From Trichomonas vaginalis G3 (Eukaryota > Parabasalia > Trichomonadida > Trichomonadidae), in the NCBI RefSeq assembly GCF_026262505.1, contig NC_067206.1, positions 39,383,660 through 39,447,659 on the forward strand: DNA of 64,000 nt, read 5' to 3'. A program made the translations under genes and the position numbers. The notes beneath the pieces are model-generated. The model was not told the origin of the DNA. It made no database searches and saw only the letters and a program-made list of their open reading frames with translations. Positions within the stretch are counted from its first letter, which is position 1. Each line of letters starts with the position of its first letter. This document shows positions 29,883 to 38,965 of the stretch, piece by piece.

Positions 29883-31186
29883 TAGGGTGTCCAAAGGTGC
29901 GTTTAGCACAGCGCTCTATATGAGACTATTAAAGGAGATATATGCTGATTATAAATATATAATAAAAAATATGAATATATGTATATGATGAGTATGTTGT
30001 ATTTTGGCGCCATGCCGGGATATAAAATAAATTTTGAGACAAGAGGCGGTTTCGCGGGAAATTTTGGCGGGATTTTTTTCATTTTTTTAATGAATCATAA
30101 AGAAAACATCCTCGTTCTTGCAAAAAAATGCAAAGACTGTAAAAAAATCTACGAGACATTGGTAAAATGCTTCGGTATGGATGCTCCTAGCTATTCCACT
30201 GTAACGTATCATGTTAGGATGTATCACTTCATGAACAAAAAGGCGCCCATCATAAAAATTGACAAAAAATCGCCGGATCAAAGAAAAATCAAAGCAATTC
30301 TTCAAGCGCTAGATGAAGACCCAAGAGCATCACTCAGAAGGATAGAGGAGATGACAAAGATACCACGTACAACAGTCAGTTATTATCTGCACAATTATTT
30401 GAACTACAAACTAGCGTATACACGTTGGGTTCCGCACAACCTTAATTCAGTTCAAAAAAAATCTAGAGTCCAATCTTCGAAAGAGCTCCTCTCTATATTG
30501 GGTGCGTATCAATCCAAGAAGTTTCGCTTTTTAGTAACAGGGGACGAGTCTTGGTTTCAATATGCAACAGAAGCCAAAATCATGTGGATCCCAAAGGATG
30601 AAAATCCGCAAACATTCCCGAAGAAAAAAATTGACACACCAATGATGATGTTGTCGGTTTTTTGGGGCGTGAATGGCATCATCGCAATTGATATTCTTCA
30701 AAAACCTAATATGATGAATGCTCAGTATCTAATTGACAATGTTCTTACTCAAATTATCAATTCTGATGAGTTTGAGAAATCCAAACAACAAAAACAAAAG
30801 TTTGCAATTCATTTTGATAATTCAAGAGTTCACAAAAGTCATAAGGTACTGAATTACTTGGTGGAAAACAATGTCAAAGTTGTTCCAAACCCAATTTATT
30901 CACCTGATATTGCACCCTCTGACTTTTATTTATTCGGCACGCTAAAAAAGAGAGCTGAAGGACGCGAATTCGCGAGTCCAGATGATCTTGAAAATTTTGT
31001 AAGAGAGCAATTTGAGCAATTTTCTCATGATGATTTAAAGCGTGTCTTTCAAGCCTGGATCGATCGCTGCGAACGCGTGATTGAATCCAATGGTGATTAT
31101 ATTTAAATAAACTTTATATATATGTAACTTGTTTATTTCTATTCGCAGTATTCAGGTTTGTGCTAAACACACCTTTGGACACCCTA
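29883..31186 (+). mobile_element. Mariner element (Tvmar1-like), 1304 bp
   Basis: TA duplication at 29881-29882 and 31187-31188. Ends are 28-bp inverted repeats beginning TAGGGTGTCCAAAGGTG with one mismatch. The length of 1304 bp and 28-bp repeats agree with what I recall for Tvmar1 of T. vaginalis. It carries one intact transposase gene. Inserted in the Maverick penton-like gene, so it is younger than the Maverick insertion or at least than the penton gene. Confidence 0.96.
30090..31106 (+). CDS. Mariner transposase
   Basis: 338 aa from ATG 30090, nine bases after a TCATTT initiator (30079-30084); an upstream ATG at 29979 is in frame but precedes the initiator. N-terminal helix-turn-helix region, then the DD34D catalytic triad: D152 in TGDESWF, D243 in HFDNSRVHKS, and D278 in YSPDIAPSDFYLF, with exactly 34 residues between the last two. 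The frame is complete, so it may be active. Cut-and-paste transposition at TA. Confidence 0.95.
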   Translation: MNHKENILVLAKKCKDCKKIYETLVKCFGMDAPSYSTVTYHVRMYHFMNKKAPIIKIDKKSPDQRKIKAILQALDEDPRASLRRIEEMTKIPRTTVSYYLHNYLNYKLAYTRWVPHNLNSVQKKSRVQSSKELLSILGAYQSKKFRFLVTGDESWFQYATEAKIMWIPKDENPQTFPKKKIDTPMMMLSVFWGVNGIIAIDILQKPNMMNAQYLIDNVLTQIINSDEFEKSKQQKQKFAIHFDNSRVHKSHKVLNYLVENNVKVVPNPIYSPDIAPSDFYLFGTLKKRAEGREFASPDDLENFVREQFEQFSHDDLKRVFQAWIDRCERVIESNGDYI

Positions 31187-31408
31187 TAGTAAAGGTTCAG
31201 TAGAATATAAATCCTTCTGTTATGCAGTCAATTCAATGTTCATTCCAAACGTTCCTGTCATAGCAACTCATTTAGGTAAATGGGTTCGCATTAGTCCTCA
31301 TAATTTGAAAGATATGCAATTCAGACTTGTTGACTTTCAAGGAGAGCCTGTAGAACTAAAGGCACCAGTGCGAATGACTGTTGAAGTTGACTTTTTAGAA
31401 AATATTAA

Positions 31409-31648
31409 ATGCAACAGCTTACAAGAGAACTCAGAGCTAAAAATATAAAGTATGAATGTTATGTATTAGGTCATGAACTTTGGTTGTTGCTGTTTGATGA
31501 AACAAATGAGTTTAGTTATGTCAGTCAAGAGAACAGAAAAATATTGTGTTAGTGAAACTGCACCAAGTCAATAAGATTAGGTTTGCATTATGAAGATGAG
31601 TTCGATACTGTTGAAGAATTTTGGATAGAATACTATAAGTTGCTTTAA
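31409..31648 (+). pseudogene. Small protein, counterpart of 52880-53110, frameshifted
   Basis: ATG 31409 overlaps the end of the penton-like gene. 47 codons to TAG near 31550; a shifted frame (YEDEFDTVEEFWIEYYKLL) then reaches TAA 31646-31648. Joined length is about 77, like the 76-aa protein at 52880-53110 that sits in the same position next to the other penton gene. Similar layout: basic start, W/F-rich strand, acidic helix at the end. Unknown role. Confidence 0.5.
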
Positions 31649-32260
31649 TTTACTAAAACATATTTCAAACAAAGTTTATAGTCAGTAGATAGTTTTGTAT
31701 ACTCGTTCGAATATTTATACTTAAACTCAACTCCTGTAGTTCCTGGTGTTTCAATGATGCGGATGTTACCTATTTCATGAATAGTGGGAGTTTGACCACA
31801 GCATTCGATTTCAGGGTCGAGATAGTCAATGACACATTGTTTCCCTGTTATTCGTGATATAACATTTTCAAGGTCCTCCTTTGTTAGAATTATTTGGTTC
31901 TTGCTTATAAGATTTGTCAAAAGCTTCTTATCGTCTTTGAGTAAAATTGTTTGGTATAACTGAAGAAGGTAATGGTCTACGTTATCTGAAGGATTTGTTT
32001 TGAACATTTGTGTAAGGATTGTCGTTGGCTTCTCTTGAAAGAATTTGGTCCAGTGGTGGATACTCTAACTTAACATCTGATGTAGCGTTAGCGTTTGAAG
32101 CTGTGTTTAAATTCACCGACTTAAGTTCTGGTTCTTTTTCTTTCAAACACTCCGAACTATAGTTCTTTATGACAATATTGTTTGTCGTTCGTGAGTCAAC
32201 ATTTGATGTTGGTTCAATTGGAACATTAACGGCACCAGCTAAGATGGATTTGCTTCTCAT
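31645..32260 (-). pseudogene. Protein with Cys-pair domain, counterpart of 52292-52873, frameshifted
   Basis: ATG 32260; the first frame ends near 31982, the second starts near 32000 and runs to 31645. The joined ~200 residues parallel the intact 193-aa product at 52292-52873: both start with a Ser/Val-rich arm, have a central helical region and a C-terminal segment with DPEIECCG or EPDISCCG followed by a beta strand pair ending KYK/KYS. A conserved CC pair may bind metal or form a disulphide. It is beside the penton gene in both elements, so likely a virion component. Confidence 0.6.
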
Positions 32261-32285
32261 TTCATATAGAATAAAAACCTTTTAT

Positions 32286-32687
32286 ATGTATGAAATGAAC
32301 AATATACTCGACAAGGGTTTGAATGTAAAGCTAACGAATGAAAATATTGTTGAATTCACTGAGACAGGAGCTGTGTATAAAGATGTAGAACTACTGAACA
32401 AAAGAGCTAAGGGAAGAAGCAGGAACATGAACAAAGGGTGGAAGCCTATAAAAATTTATGTCAATGATGGCTCAGGAGGTTCAAACATAAAGTATGCAGA
32501 AAGTTATAGAGTTTATGCTCTCAAAGGTGAAAAGCCTTCATTTAAGAACAGATATTCTAACGCATATCCTCAAAAGCTAACGGATGGGGAAGTGGATGAT
32601 ATGAATGACAGCAAAAATATTAACAGAAATGGCGACAGAGATGCATGGAATTTGTTTACCATCAGTCAATTGAAGGTTAAACTTTAA
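32286..32687 (+). CDS. Hypothetical protein
   Basis: 133 aa from ATG 32286, only 25 bp from the divergent ATG at 32260, so the two share a short promoter region (TAGAATAAAAACCTTTTAT). A basic central stretch (NKRAKGRSRNMNKGWKPIK) and glycine-rich turn (NDGSGGSN). The end overlaps the 3' end of the ATPase gene by 11 bp. No family recognised. Confidence 0.5.
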   Translation: MYEMNNILDKGLNVKLTNENIVEFTETGAVYKDVELLNKRAKGRSRNMNKGWKPIKIYVNDGSGGSNIKYAESYRVYALKGEKPSFKNRYSNAYPQKLTDGEVDDMNDSKNINRNGDRDAWNLFTISQLKVKL

Positions 32688-33570
32688 AACAATGTTGGTC
32701 GTTCCCATGGAATATTTTGACTTTAATGGTATTAGTCATGATATGAATCTCAAGGTATGAACGAGGAGAGATGAGAGACTTATATGCTTCCCAAATTTCT
32801 TCAAAAGGTAATGTTATACCTGACTGTTTCCAAATGAGTTCAATATCATAGCGTGAGAAACCTTGAAAGATAACGAAGTCAGTTATGAGACGTTTTATGT
32901 TTAAAGCAAGAAAACGCCATGTTTGCATAAGTATTGCTACAGTTAAATGGTAATGTCTGACTTTAGTTATGATGTTAGCTAATGGTGAGTCAGGCTTTGA
33001 AACTAAACCTTTTCCGGCGAAGTCGTCACAAACGAGCAGAGTGTTTGAAGGATACTTTTTGAAGGGGTATTTTGAAAGTTTTGACAGAATGTAGTTTGTA
33101 AGTCGTTTCATATCGTAAACTCCTGAGTACTGACGTAAGTGGTGTTTGTCAATAATTCTTTCCATCTCCTCAGAAGTCTTTTGCATTCCTGACTGTATGA
33201 ACTCTACGATGGCATAATATTTTCTCTTACGTCGAATGTAACGTTGAAGAAATTCAATGAGTTTGCTATCTGGAACTTTAACGACCGAGGCTTGAACTTT
33301 TGACATGAATGTTTTCGCTGTTGAGTCCATAGAGTCTGAAGTTGCTGATATAATGATTTGGTCATAATATGAGTCATTTCCTAAACGTTCTGTTATGAGT
33401 ATATGACGAATGAGGTTAAATGTCTTTCCTGACCCCATCTTTCCACAATAGAAATAAACACCATTTGAACAGAACTCATAGTCCTTACTGAAAGGAAGAA
33501 TAAGAGAAGAGTTAAGTTTGTCTGTGGTTTCATTCATGTCTTCATCTACGTCATGTATTAAATGCTTCAT
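32677..33570 (-). CDS. A32-like genome-packaging ATPase (FtsK-HerA superfamily)
   Basis: 297 aa, intact, ATG 33570. Walker A GKMGSGKT (residues 43-50), Walker B TLLVCDDF (177-184), and a conserved sensor-like Q in AILMQTWR after a further strand. Length and motif spacing fit the A32/adenovirus-IVa2-independent packaging ATPases of Polintons and NCLDVs, which pump DNA into a preformed capsid. Divergent from 33587 with a 16-bp gap. A related ATPase with Walker A APPGSGKT is at 56.1-57.0 kb. One of the few core genes that is still intact in this element. Confidence 0.9.
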   Translation of the reverse strand: MKHLIHDVDEDMNETTDKLNSSLILPFSKDYEFCSNGVYFYCGKMGSGKTFNLIRHILITERLGNDSYYDQIIISATSDSMDSTAKTFMSKVQASVVKVPDSKLIEFLQRYIRRKRKYYAIVEFIQSGMQKTSEEMERIIDKHHLRQYSGVYDMKRLTNYILSKLSKYPFKKYPSNTLLVCDDFAGKGLVSKPDSPLANIITKVRHYHLTVAILMQTWRFLALNIKRLITDFVIFQGFSRYDIELIWKQSGITLPFEEIWEAYKSLISPRSYLEIHIMTNTIKVKIFHGNDQHCFKV

Positions 33571-33586
33571 TTTATCTCCATTAAAA

Positions 33587-34468
33587 ATGCAAGTCAGAAA
33601 TATTCAGAACATAGCACCGAGTCTAACTGACAAGAGTATAAAGATATACTATGAACACGTTATGATGAAACCAACCAAAATTCAAGAAAGTCAGTATACT
33701 TATGAATATCCAAGACACTGGGTGGAGTATGTAGGAGGTGAGAAAGCTATTGAAATCAGACAGGTTCGAAGTATTCCAGCAGGAAGAACAATATTATTGA
33801 AGAACTTTAATGTTTTGAGATATAATGATGAAACAAAGAAGCAAGATAGTTTTCCTGTTGCTGTGTATGTGAACCTAGACACTGGAGATGACATGAAAGT
33901 TTTTAACACAAAGCTTCAAACGGTAGTGAGAGAACAACTGACTGCGGAAGGGCATCCATTACCTTCAGAAGTTACCATAGCATATAATTTTGAAACAAAC
34001 TCAATAGATTTTAAAGTCGTCTCTGCAAAGAAGTCAGGTTTTACATTTAATGAAGCAGATGTATATTCGAATGAAAACTTCAAAGCTATTGCATGGTTAG
34101 ATAATGACGATTGCTTTAAGAAAATATTTAAATTCAGTGACTCAACGATGTCAATAGATGACCTTCGTGGAATGTTACCATCGACGTTTACAGTTGAAGG
34201 TTCAGCAGGATTGCTTACAAGATTGTCAATTGGTGGTATTTGGTCTCGTGAGAACATTGTTATAAAATCCAGTATAAGTGAATTTGCTGAAGAATCTATA
34301 TTATGTCTTTCAAACTATATGTATTCGCCGCCAAAGCATTATAGTATAACAAACTTTGTCAGTAAGTTTAACATAAGACTTGTCGAACCTTCTTCAATGA
34401 AAGATGTTGTGCTACCTAAAGATGGAAAGGATGGACTCATTATTGAGATGATTTTAATAGCATATTAA
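33587..34468 (+). CDS. Putative minor virion protein (family I paralogue)
   Basis: 293 aa from ATG 33587. Beta-rich; the N-terminal YEYPRHWVEYVGGEKAIEIR layout resembles that of 15414-16271. A short ADVYSNEN-containing middle and C-terminal strands follow. First of three tightly packed plus-strand genes (TAAATG junctions at 34466 and 34691), so probably co-transcribed with them. Likely structural; not recognised in detail. Confidence 0.55.
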   Translation: MQVRNIQNIAPSLTDKSIKIYYEHVMMKPTKIQESQYTYEYPRHWVEYVGGEKAIEIRQVRSIPAGRTILLKNFNVLRYNDETKKQDSFPVAVYVNLDTGDDMKVFNTKLQTVVREQLTAEGHPLPSEVTIAYNFETNSIDFKVVSAKKSGFTFNEADVYSNENFKAIAWLDNDDCFKKIFKFSDSTMSIDDLRGMLPSTFTVEGSAGLLTRLSIGGIWSRENIVIKSSISEFAEESILCLSNYMYSPPKHYSITNFVSKFNIRLVEPSSMKDVVLPKDGKDGLIIEMILIAY

Positions 34469-34693
34469 ATGAGCTTGTTCTTGAAGGTCATTCATGATGA
34501 AATAACTGTTGTAGAAGATGTTAGCAATTGTTCAGACATTTTGAAGCGTATAGATGATATAAGAAATAAGTTAGATAGACCGCAAAGCGGTGAGGGCGAA
34601 GCCCGTGAGAACGCTTATGTTTCATTGACTTTCTCCAGTAACGAGAACTTTTATGAGATAATATTGAAGAGAGATGATTTTAATATGGTGTAA
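34469..34693 (+). CDS. Small protein of the virion operon
   Basis: 74 aa, starts at the TAAATG junction with the gene before it. The middle carries a GC-rich double hairpin insertion in frame (34580-34604), coding RPQSGEGEARE. The flanks form a plausible helix and strand. Function unknown; probably tolerates the insertion in a loop. Confidence 0.55.
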   Translation: MSLFLKVIHDEITVVEDVSNCSDILKRIDDIRNKLDRPQSGEGEARENAYVSLTFSSNENFYEIILKRDDFNMV

Positions 34694-35221
34694 ATGGTAG
34701 CTTGGGCAGCTTTAGGCGCAATGGGAACAAAAGCATTAGCATTTGGAGCAAAAGCACTTGGAGCTTATGACGCAGTAAATAAAATGAGTGGAGGAAGAGT
34801 TTCAAAGACATTAGACGCAAATAAAGGGAAGATTGGAGGCTGGGTTGCAAAGAAGTTAAGATTAAATAAAATAGGGCTCATAAATAAAGCATCCAATTTG
34901 GTTGCGACTGAGTCAGAAAATGCTTTAGGAAAGGACGATGAGTTTGCAAAACACGCAAAAGACTTTAATGACCAGATGAAAGGTGAAACAATGCATTTAA
35001 ATAGATTCGATGGAACTAAAGAAAATGTTTCTTCTCCACCAGTAGTTCTTCCGTATGGTCCCTATGGAATGTATGGAAACCCTTACGAAAGACCATTTGA
35101 CCCATTGACTGGTGGAAGTAATTGGTATCATTACGGCCGAAGAAGAAAGACAGTCAAGTTGGAGACAGACGTGAAGAAAGCAACTAAAAAGAAACCAAGG
35201 AAGAGAGTTATAAAGCAATGA
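34694..35221 (+). CDS. Basic core protein with adenain-type cleavage sites
   Basis: 175 aa, starting at a TAAATG junction. An Ala/Gly-rich amphipathic N-terminus (WAALGAMGTKALAFGAKALG) is followed by a basic body and a very basic C-terminus (KKATKKKPRKRVIKQ). Two sequences fit the adenovirus-protease consensus (M/I/L)-x-G-G-x: MSGGR (about residue 31) and LTGGS (about 140). This layout resembles adenoviral core/lytic precursors (pVI, pVII, pX). I infer a DNA-condensing or membrane-active virion precursor. No matching protease was recognised in the element. Confidence 0.6.
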   Translation: MVAWAALGAMGTKALAFGAKALGAYDAVNKMSGGRVSKTLDANKGKIGGWVAKKLRLNKIGLINKASNLVATESENALGKDDEFAKHAKDFNDQMKGETMHLNRFDGTKENVSSPPVVLPYGPYGMYGNPYERPFDPLTGGSNWYHYGRRRKTVKLETDVKKATKKKPRKRVIKQ

Positions 35222-35874
35222 ATTCAACAGGGTTAGAAAAGAGGTTAGAAAAGAGGTTAGATCTACCCTTCTACCCTAAATTTAAATGGATGTTTTCATA
35301 TGTGTGAGGGTGGTGATATCATTATTTTTTAAGTTTATTTTTATATAAATGACGAAAACTATTGAGATAACAAACTACAACGGTCATGAGTTCAAGAATT
35401 TGTTCTTCGTTCCTCGTGAAAATACATTCTATCAGATACGAGGGAGAAAGGGTAAAGTTAGTTTGAGCGTTTATGACTACAAGCATAATGGAAAGTTTAT
35501 ACAAGCATATGATACAAACGGTAAGCGTGTTTCATTAGCTTTGTCAAAACTTACAGGTATAAACTATGACAGTGATTTTGACCTATATGAAGAAGAAAGT
35601 GAGTCAGAAGATTATGAGCTGTTATATGAAGCACAGCAATGGGAGGAGTTGCAATACTTTTGTAAGTGAGAACGTTTATTTTTACAGTAGTGAAGTCGTT
35701 TGTGAAAACGTTAGTGAGGTGAAGTGGTTGGCGGCTTTGTAAATATTTAAGGTTAAGTTAGTGTTGTCGTTTGTGTTGTAAAATATACGTTAACGGTTTC
35801 GTAAAGTGTCAAATTCACATAACAGGGGTATGGTGGAACGCAGTGCCGTCGTACCCTTGTTATGTATACTAACT
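35210..35874 (-). repeat. Maverick right terminal inverted repeat
   Basis: 665 bp, inverted copy of 11636-12301. The inner edge lies in the last codons of the core-protein gene, so that gene and 12298-12540 both run into the TIRs. Includes the palindrome GGTTAGATCTACCC at 35257-35270. Confidence 0.96.
35349..35669 (+). CDS. TIR-encoded protein, right copy
   Basis: 106 aa, identical to 11842-12162 (see that entry). ATG follows TTATTTTTATATAA by no gap. Having a complete gene in each TIR keeps two copies per element that can be homogenised with the ends. Confidence 0.75.
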   Translation: MTKTIEITNYNGHEFKNLFFVPRENTFYQIRGRKGKVSLSVYDYKHNGKFIQAYDTNGKRVSLALSKLTGINYDSDFDLYEEESESEDYELLYEAQQWEELQYFCK

Positions 35875-35880
35875 AACGAT
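35875..35880 (+). repeat. Right target-site duplication AACGAT
   Basis: Hexamer AACGAT after the right TIR tip, matching 11630-11635. Confidence 0.95.
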
Positions 35881-36710
35881 GATTTTGGCTCCAAATTTTG
35901 TATATGATATGGGGATGGTGTCTAGGTCAATACTATTGTATTCACTAGTAATATAAAATGTTCAATTTTGAGATATAAAATTATATGAGGAAAAAATTTA
36001 TTTTTTTGAAAATATTTGAAAAATTTAAAGAAATGTAATAGTAAAAGAAGAAAATTAAAAAAGTAAATAATGAATATGAGAGATTTTTATGGAAATGTTA
36101 GAATTATATAATTTGCGATTTGGTCAATTAAAGCAAAATGAGTAATTTAGCATGATGATGGATTTTAGAAGGGGGAAACACAAATTAAAATCTAATAGGA
36201 ACGTCAATATGAAATATAGAAATAAAATATGTTGTGTAACTGAACGGTTTTTGAACCTACAAAGAGAGGTATCAGGTTCAAATCTCATTTAATTATTTTT
36301 TTTCTCCCAATTTTGATTGTTTGATATATCAAGAAAATTAACAAATATATATATGAATTAATGAATTATTAAAGAATTAGAATGATTTTAAAAATATTAG
36401 AATAATCATGGTAAATCAATCTCAGATTTAAGATATTTGACAAATAATATAAAATATTGAAGATTCTTATGTCGGTATTTAGCATTCATTGTACAAAAAA
36501 GATGTAAATCAAGTGGATCCTTTGATGATCTTAAAAGATTTTGTTTGAGAGTATTTGAGATATGATACAATAGATTTCATTGAGAACATCAGTGTAAAAG
36601 TAAGATAGGGATAGAAAATATAATGGTTAATACAATATTATTATATTAAAAAAATGAAGTTCAGAAATTTGAAAGAAAATAGTATTTTATGCAAAAAAGT
36701 AGTTCAAAAT
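35881..36710. other. AT-rich intergenic region
   Basis: 830 bp without a supported gene. A GGTTCAAATC sequence near 36270 resembles a Pol III B box and is followed by a T run, but no tRNA fold could be drawn. Otherwise nothing recognised. Confidence 0.4.
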
Positions 36711-37280
36711 TTGTCATTCTGGGAGACATTGCCAATGCATGTCTCCCGGAATGGCATAATATTTTGCAATCAGAGTGTGATTGCAAAACTTTGACCGACA
36801 AGAGTGTGTTATGCACTCTTGTCGGTCGCAATGTGTCATTCTGGGAGACATTGCCAATGCATGTCTCCCGGAATGGCATAATATTTTGCAATCAGAGTGT
36901 GATTGCAAAACTTTGACCGACAAGAGTGTGTTATGCACTCTTGTCGGTCGCAATGTGTCATTCTGGGAGACATTGCCAATGCATGTCTCCCGGAATGGCA
37001 TAATATTTTGCAATCAGAGTGTGATTGCAAAACTTTGACCGACAAGAGTGTGTTATGCACTCTTGTCGGTCGCAATGTGTCATTCTGGGAGACATTGCCA
37101 ATGCATGTCTCCCGGAATGGCATAATATTTTGCAATCAGAGTGTGATTGCAAAACTTTGACCGACAAGAGTGTGTTATGCACTCTTGTCGGTCGCAATGT
37201 GTCATTCTGGGAGACATTGCCAATGCATGTCTCCCAGATTGAGACAATATTCCGCAATCAGAATACGATTGCGTAACTTT
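36711..37280. repeat. 122-bp hairpin satellite, 4.5 copies
   Basis: Units of exactly 122 bp, nearly identical. Each unit is almost wholly made of three hairpins: (1) CATTCTGGGAGACAT paired with ATGTCTCCCGGAATG; (2) TTTTGCAATCA paired with TGATTGCAAAA; (3) GACCGACAAGAGTG paired with CACTCTTGTCGGTC. The final, diverged copy changes hairpin 2 to CGCAATC/GATTGCG, keeping the pairing, but loses hairpin 3. The long overlapping frames on both strands are a by-product of the repeat and not genes. Confidence 0.95.
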
Positions 37281-38965
37281 AGCCGAAATTAATATTTACT
37301 TTACTATTTTTATCCAACATCTACTTTTCTTATAATTTTATATCATTGCTCAATCATCACACTTATTTATCTTATTTTTCAAACAATGTGATCTGGTGTT
37401 TTCAAAATCATATTTCCCTATTTATTTTATCAACCAATCATTGTGAAATGCAACAGAACATAACCATCTATACTTTTTAAATGGATGTTAACTCGAATGA
37501 ACCCTCTTTGGATTGATTATATTTTACAATATCAGTAAATGTCGTTAAAAACTATTCGCAATAATAGGATAACTTCTAAAATGATTAGAACCATGAATTA
37601 AGTTTACAAAAGCATACATTAAGAAATCAAATTTCGATTCGCTAGTTTCCAACCAAAATTTTTGTAAGATAATCAGATATATAAATCAAATTTAAAAATT
37701 AATTTCACAACTGCAATATACAGTAAATATATCAATACGGTTTTTGTGCAGAGATTTAACCGCGGTATTCAAGTGCTTCAACCCAGTATTGCACAATTGA
37801 TTTGACTTTACTTAACAAATGATATTTGTTTGCCAAACAAAAGCTTGATTTCATGAGGTTCATTCTATATTTATATTTGAAATCTTATCATACTGTTATT
37901 GTTTGATATCTCAATCAATATCCATTACGAAACATTTACGAATACACTTAGATACATTTAATATATTTACTTGTTGTTTTGGAATAAAATCATTATTATT
38001 TTACATGAAATTTGTATAGTGCATATCATTTTTGTCATTACGACTGAGACTATTTTAGCTTTAAGTTGAAGAATGTAAAAATTTAATATCAGAATCACAA
38101 AAAAAGGTTTTTCACTTCAAAAGGATTGGACTTCAAAGTTTGGATAATAATAAAGCAAGTTGGCTTTCCAAAAAATATTCAAAATCTGTTTTTTCAAGTG
38201 AAAAATCGCAAATTTGATTAATATATTTCATTTTTTGAATTTTTAAAAGGAATTTCCAACTCTTATATTGAACAGAATGAGAATCTTAATTTTATTTTAT
38301 ATCGTATAATATGATCAATTATAGTATTATTTTTTAAAAATATTTTTATCTCAAATATCAAACCAATTAATATGCAATTTTAAAACAAATGTATTACAAT
38401 ATTTACAATTACAAGCTAAATCAGTAAATTACATCGATGAAAGAATATAAAACAGGTTTTTAGTCTATTTATTTTCATATTAGCAGTTTCAACATGTAAT
38501 GTTAAAATTATAGCTGGCATATGAGATTCTTGGACTGTTTGGTACTATGTGCAAGATAAAGGAAGCTTAAACTTTATACCAATATCATAAATTGAATCAA
38601 ATTTACGGCATTGTAGTGATATACAATTCGTTTTATGATATGAAACTGATATATTACTTGGACTGGATTGCACTGTCGTGACATTTAAGGAATTTTACTT
38701 GATAATTCGGGATGATTATATACCTCAGAATTATATTGATAGACTTTCTCCAAACTATATCTATAGTCTGCAGCTGGAGTTTTAGGGCAAAATTTTGGTT
38801 AGGAGAGATTGTCCGTACCTTCGTATTTTTTACCCGCGTTTTTAATTCTTTTATAATTTCAATACAAACGCAAAGGTACATTCACTAGGCGATAACAGTA
38901 AAATGGGATGAAAATAGGATAAATAGCATCCCTATATAGTGCCTAACAATATTTATACGGGCCAA
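37281..38965. other. AT-rich region without genes
   Basis: 1.7 kb, no open frame with coding character. A frame at 38654-38881 has no support. Nothing repetitive recognised. Confidence 0.5.

Larger units (their letters stand above)
29368..31448 (+). pseudogene. Penton-like minor capsid protein, split by a mariner insertion
   Basis: ATG 29368 is one base out of frame with the body (a T run near 29381 probably gained a base). The body runs 29384-29880, is interrupted by the mariner at a TA, and resumes at 31189 to TAA 31448. Removing the insertion and one TA leaves a continuous frame (SGVN then SKGSVEYKS). It parallels the intact 53121-53909 product: MSHRVQLLLGAYHMQLPL matches MSYNTKLISGFYYQQFPI, and the ends FRLVDFQGEPVEL and LTLVDANFVPVKL match. 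This tail is typical of Maverick penton or minor capsid proteins. Divergent from the fibre gene (6-bp gap), consistent with a joint role at the vertex. Confidence 0.7.
11636..35874 (+). mobile_element. Complete Maverick/Polinton element, 24,239 bp
   Basis: Bounded by 666-bp inverted repeats whose tips begin AGTTAGTATACATAAC, flanked by the 6-bp duplication AACGAT. Inside are the diagnostic Maverick genes: protein-primed PolB (16353-20189), c-type integrase (25081-26165), A32-like packaging ATPase (32677-33570), capsid protein (13052-14625), penton-like protein (29368-31448), plus a fibre gene and KilA-N genes. The 5'-AG tip and 6-bp duplication are as known for the class. PolB, integrase, capsid, fibre and penton genes all carry frameshifts or an insertion, so this copy is probably non-autonomous. 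No adenain-like protease was recognised. Size includes a nested 1304-bp mariner. Confidence 0.96.

Noticed and set aside
29979..30089. Longer mariner transposase start
   Set aside because: The in-frame ATG at 29979 precedes the TCATTT initiator at 30079; the start at 30090 fits the family length better.
36235..36310. tRNA gene around GGTTCAAATC
   Set aside because: B-box-like sequence and a T run are present, but no acceptor or anticodon stem can be formed.
36661..37276. Series of 75-99 codon frames on both strands
   Set aside because: They repeat with the 122-bp satellite and arise because its length and hairpins keep frames open. No gene-like composition.
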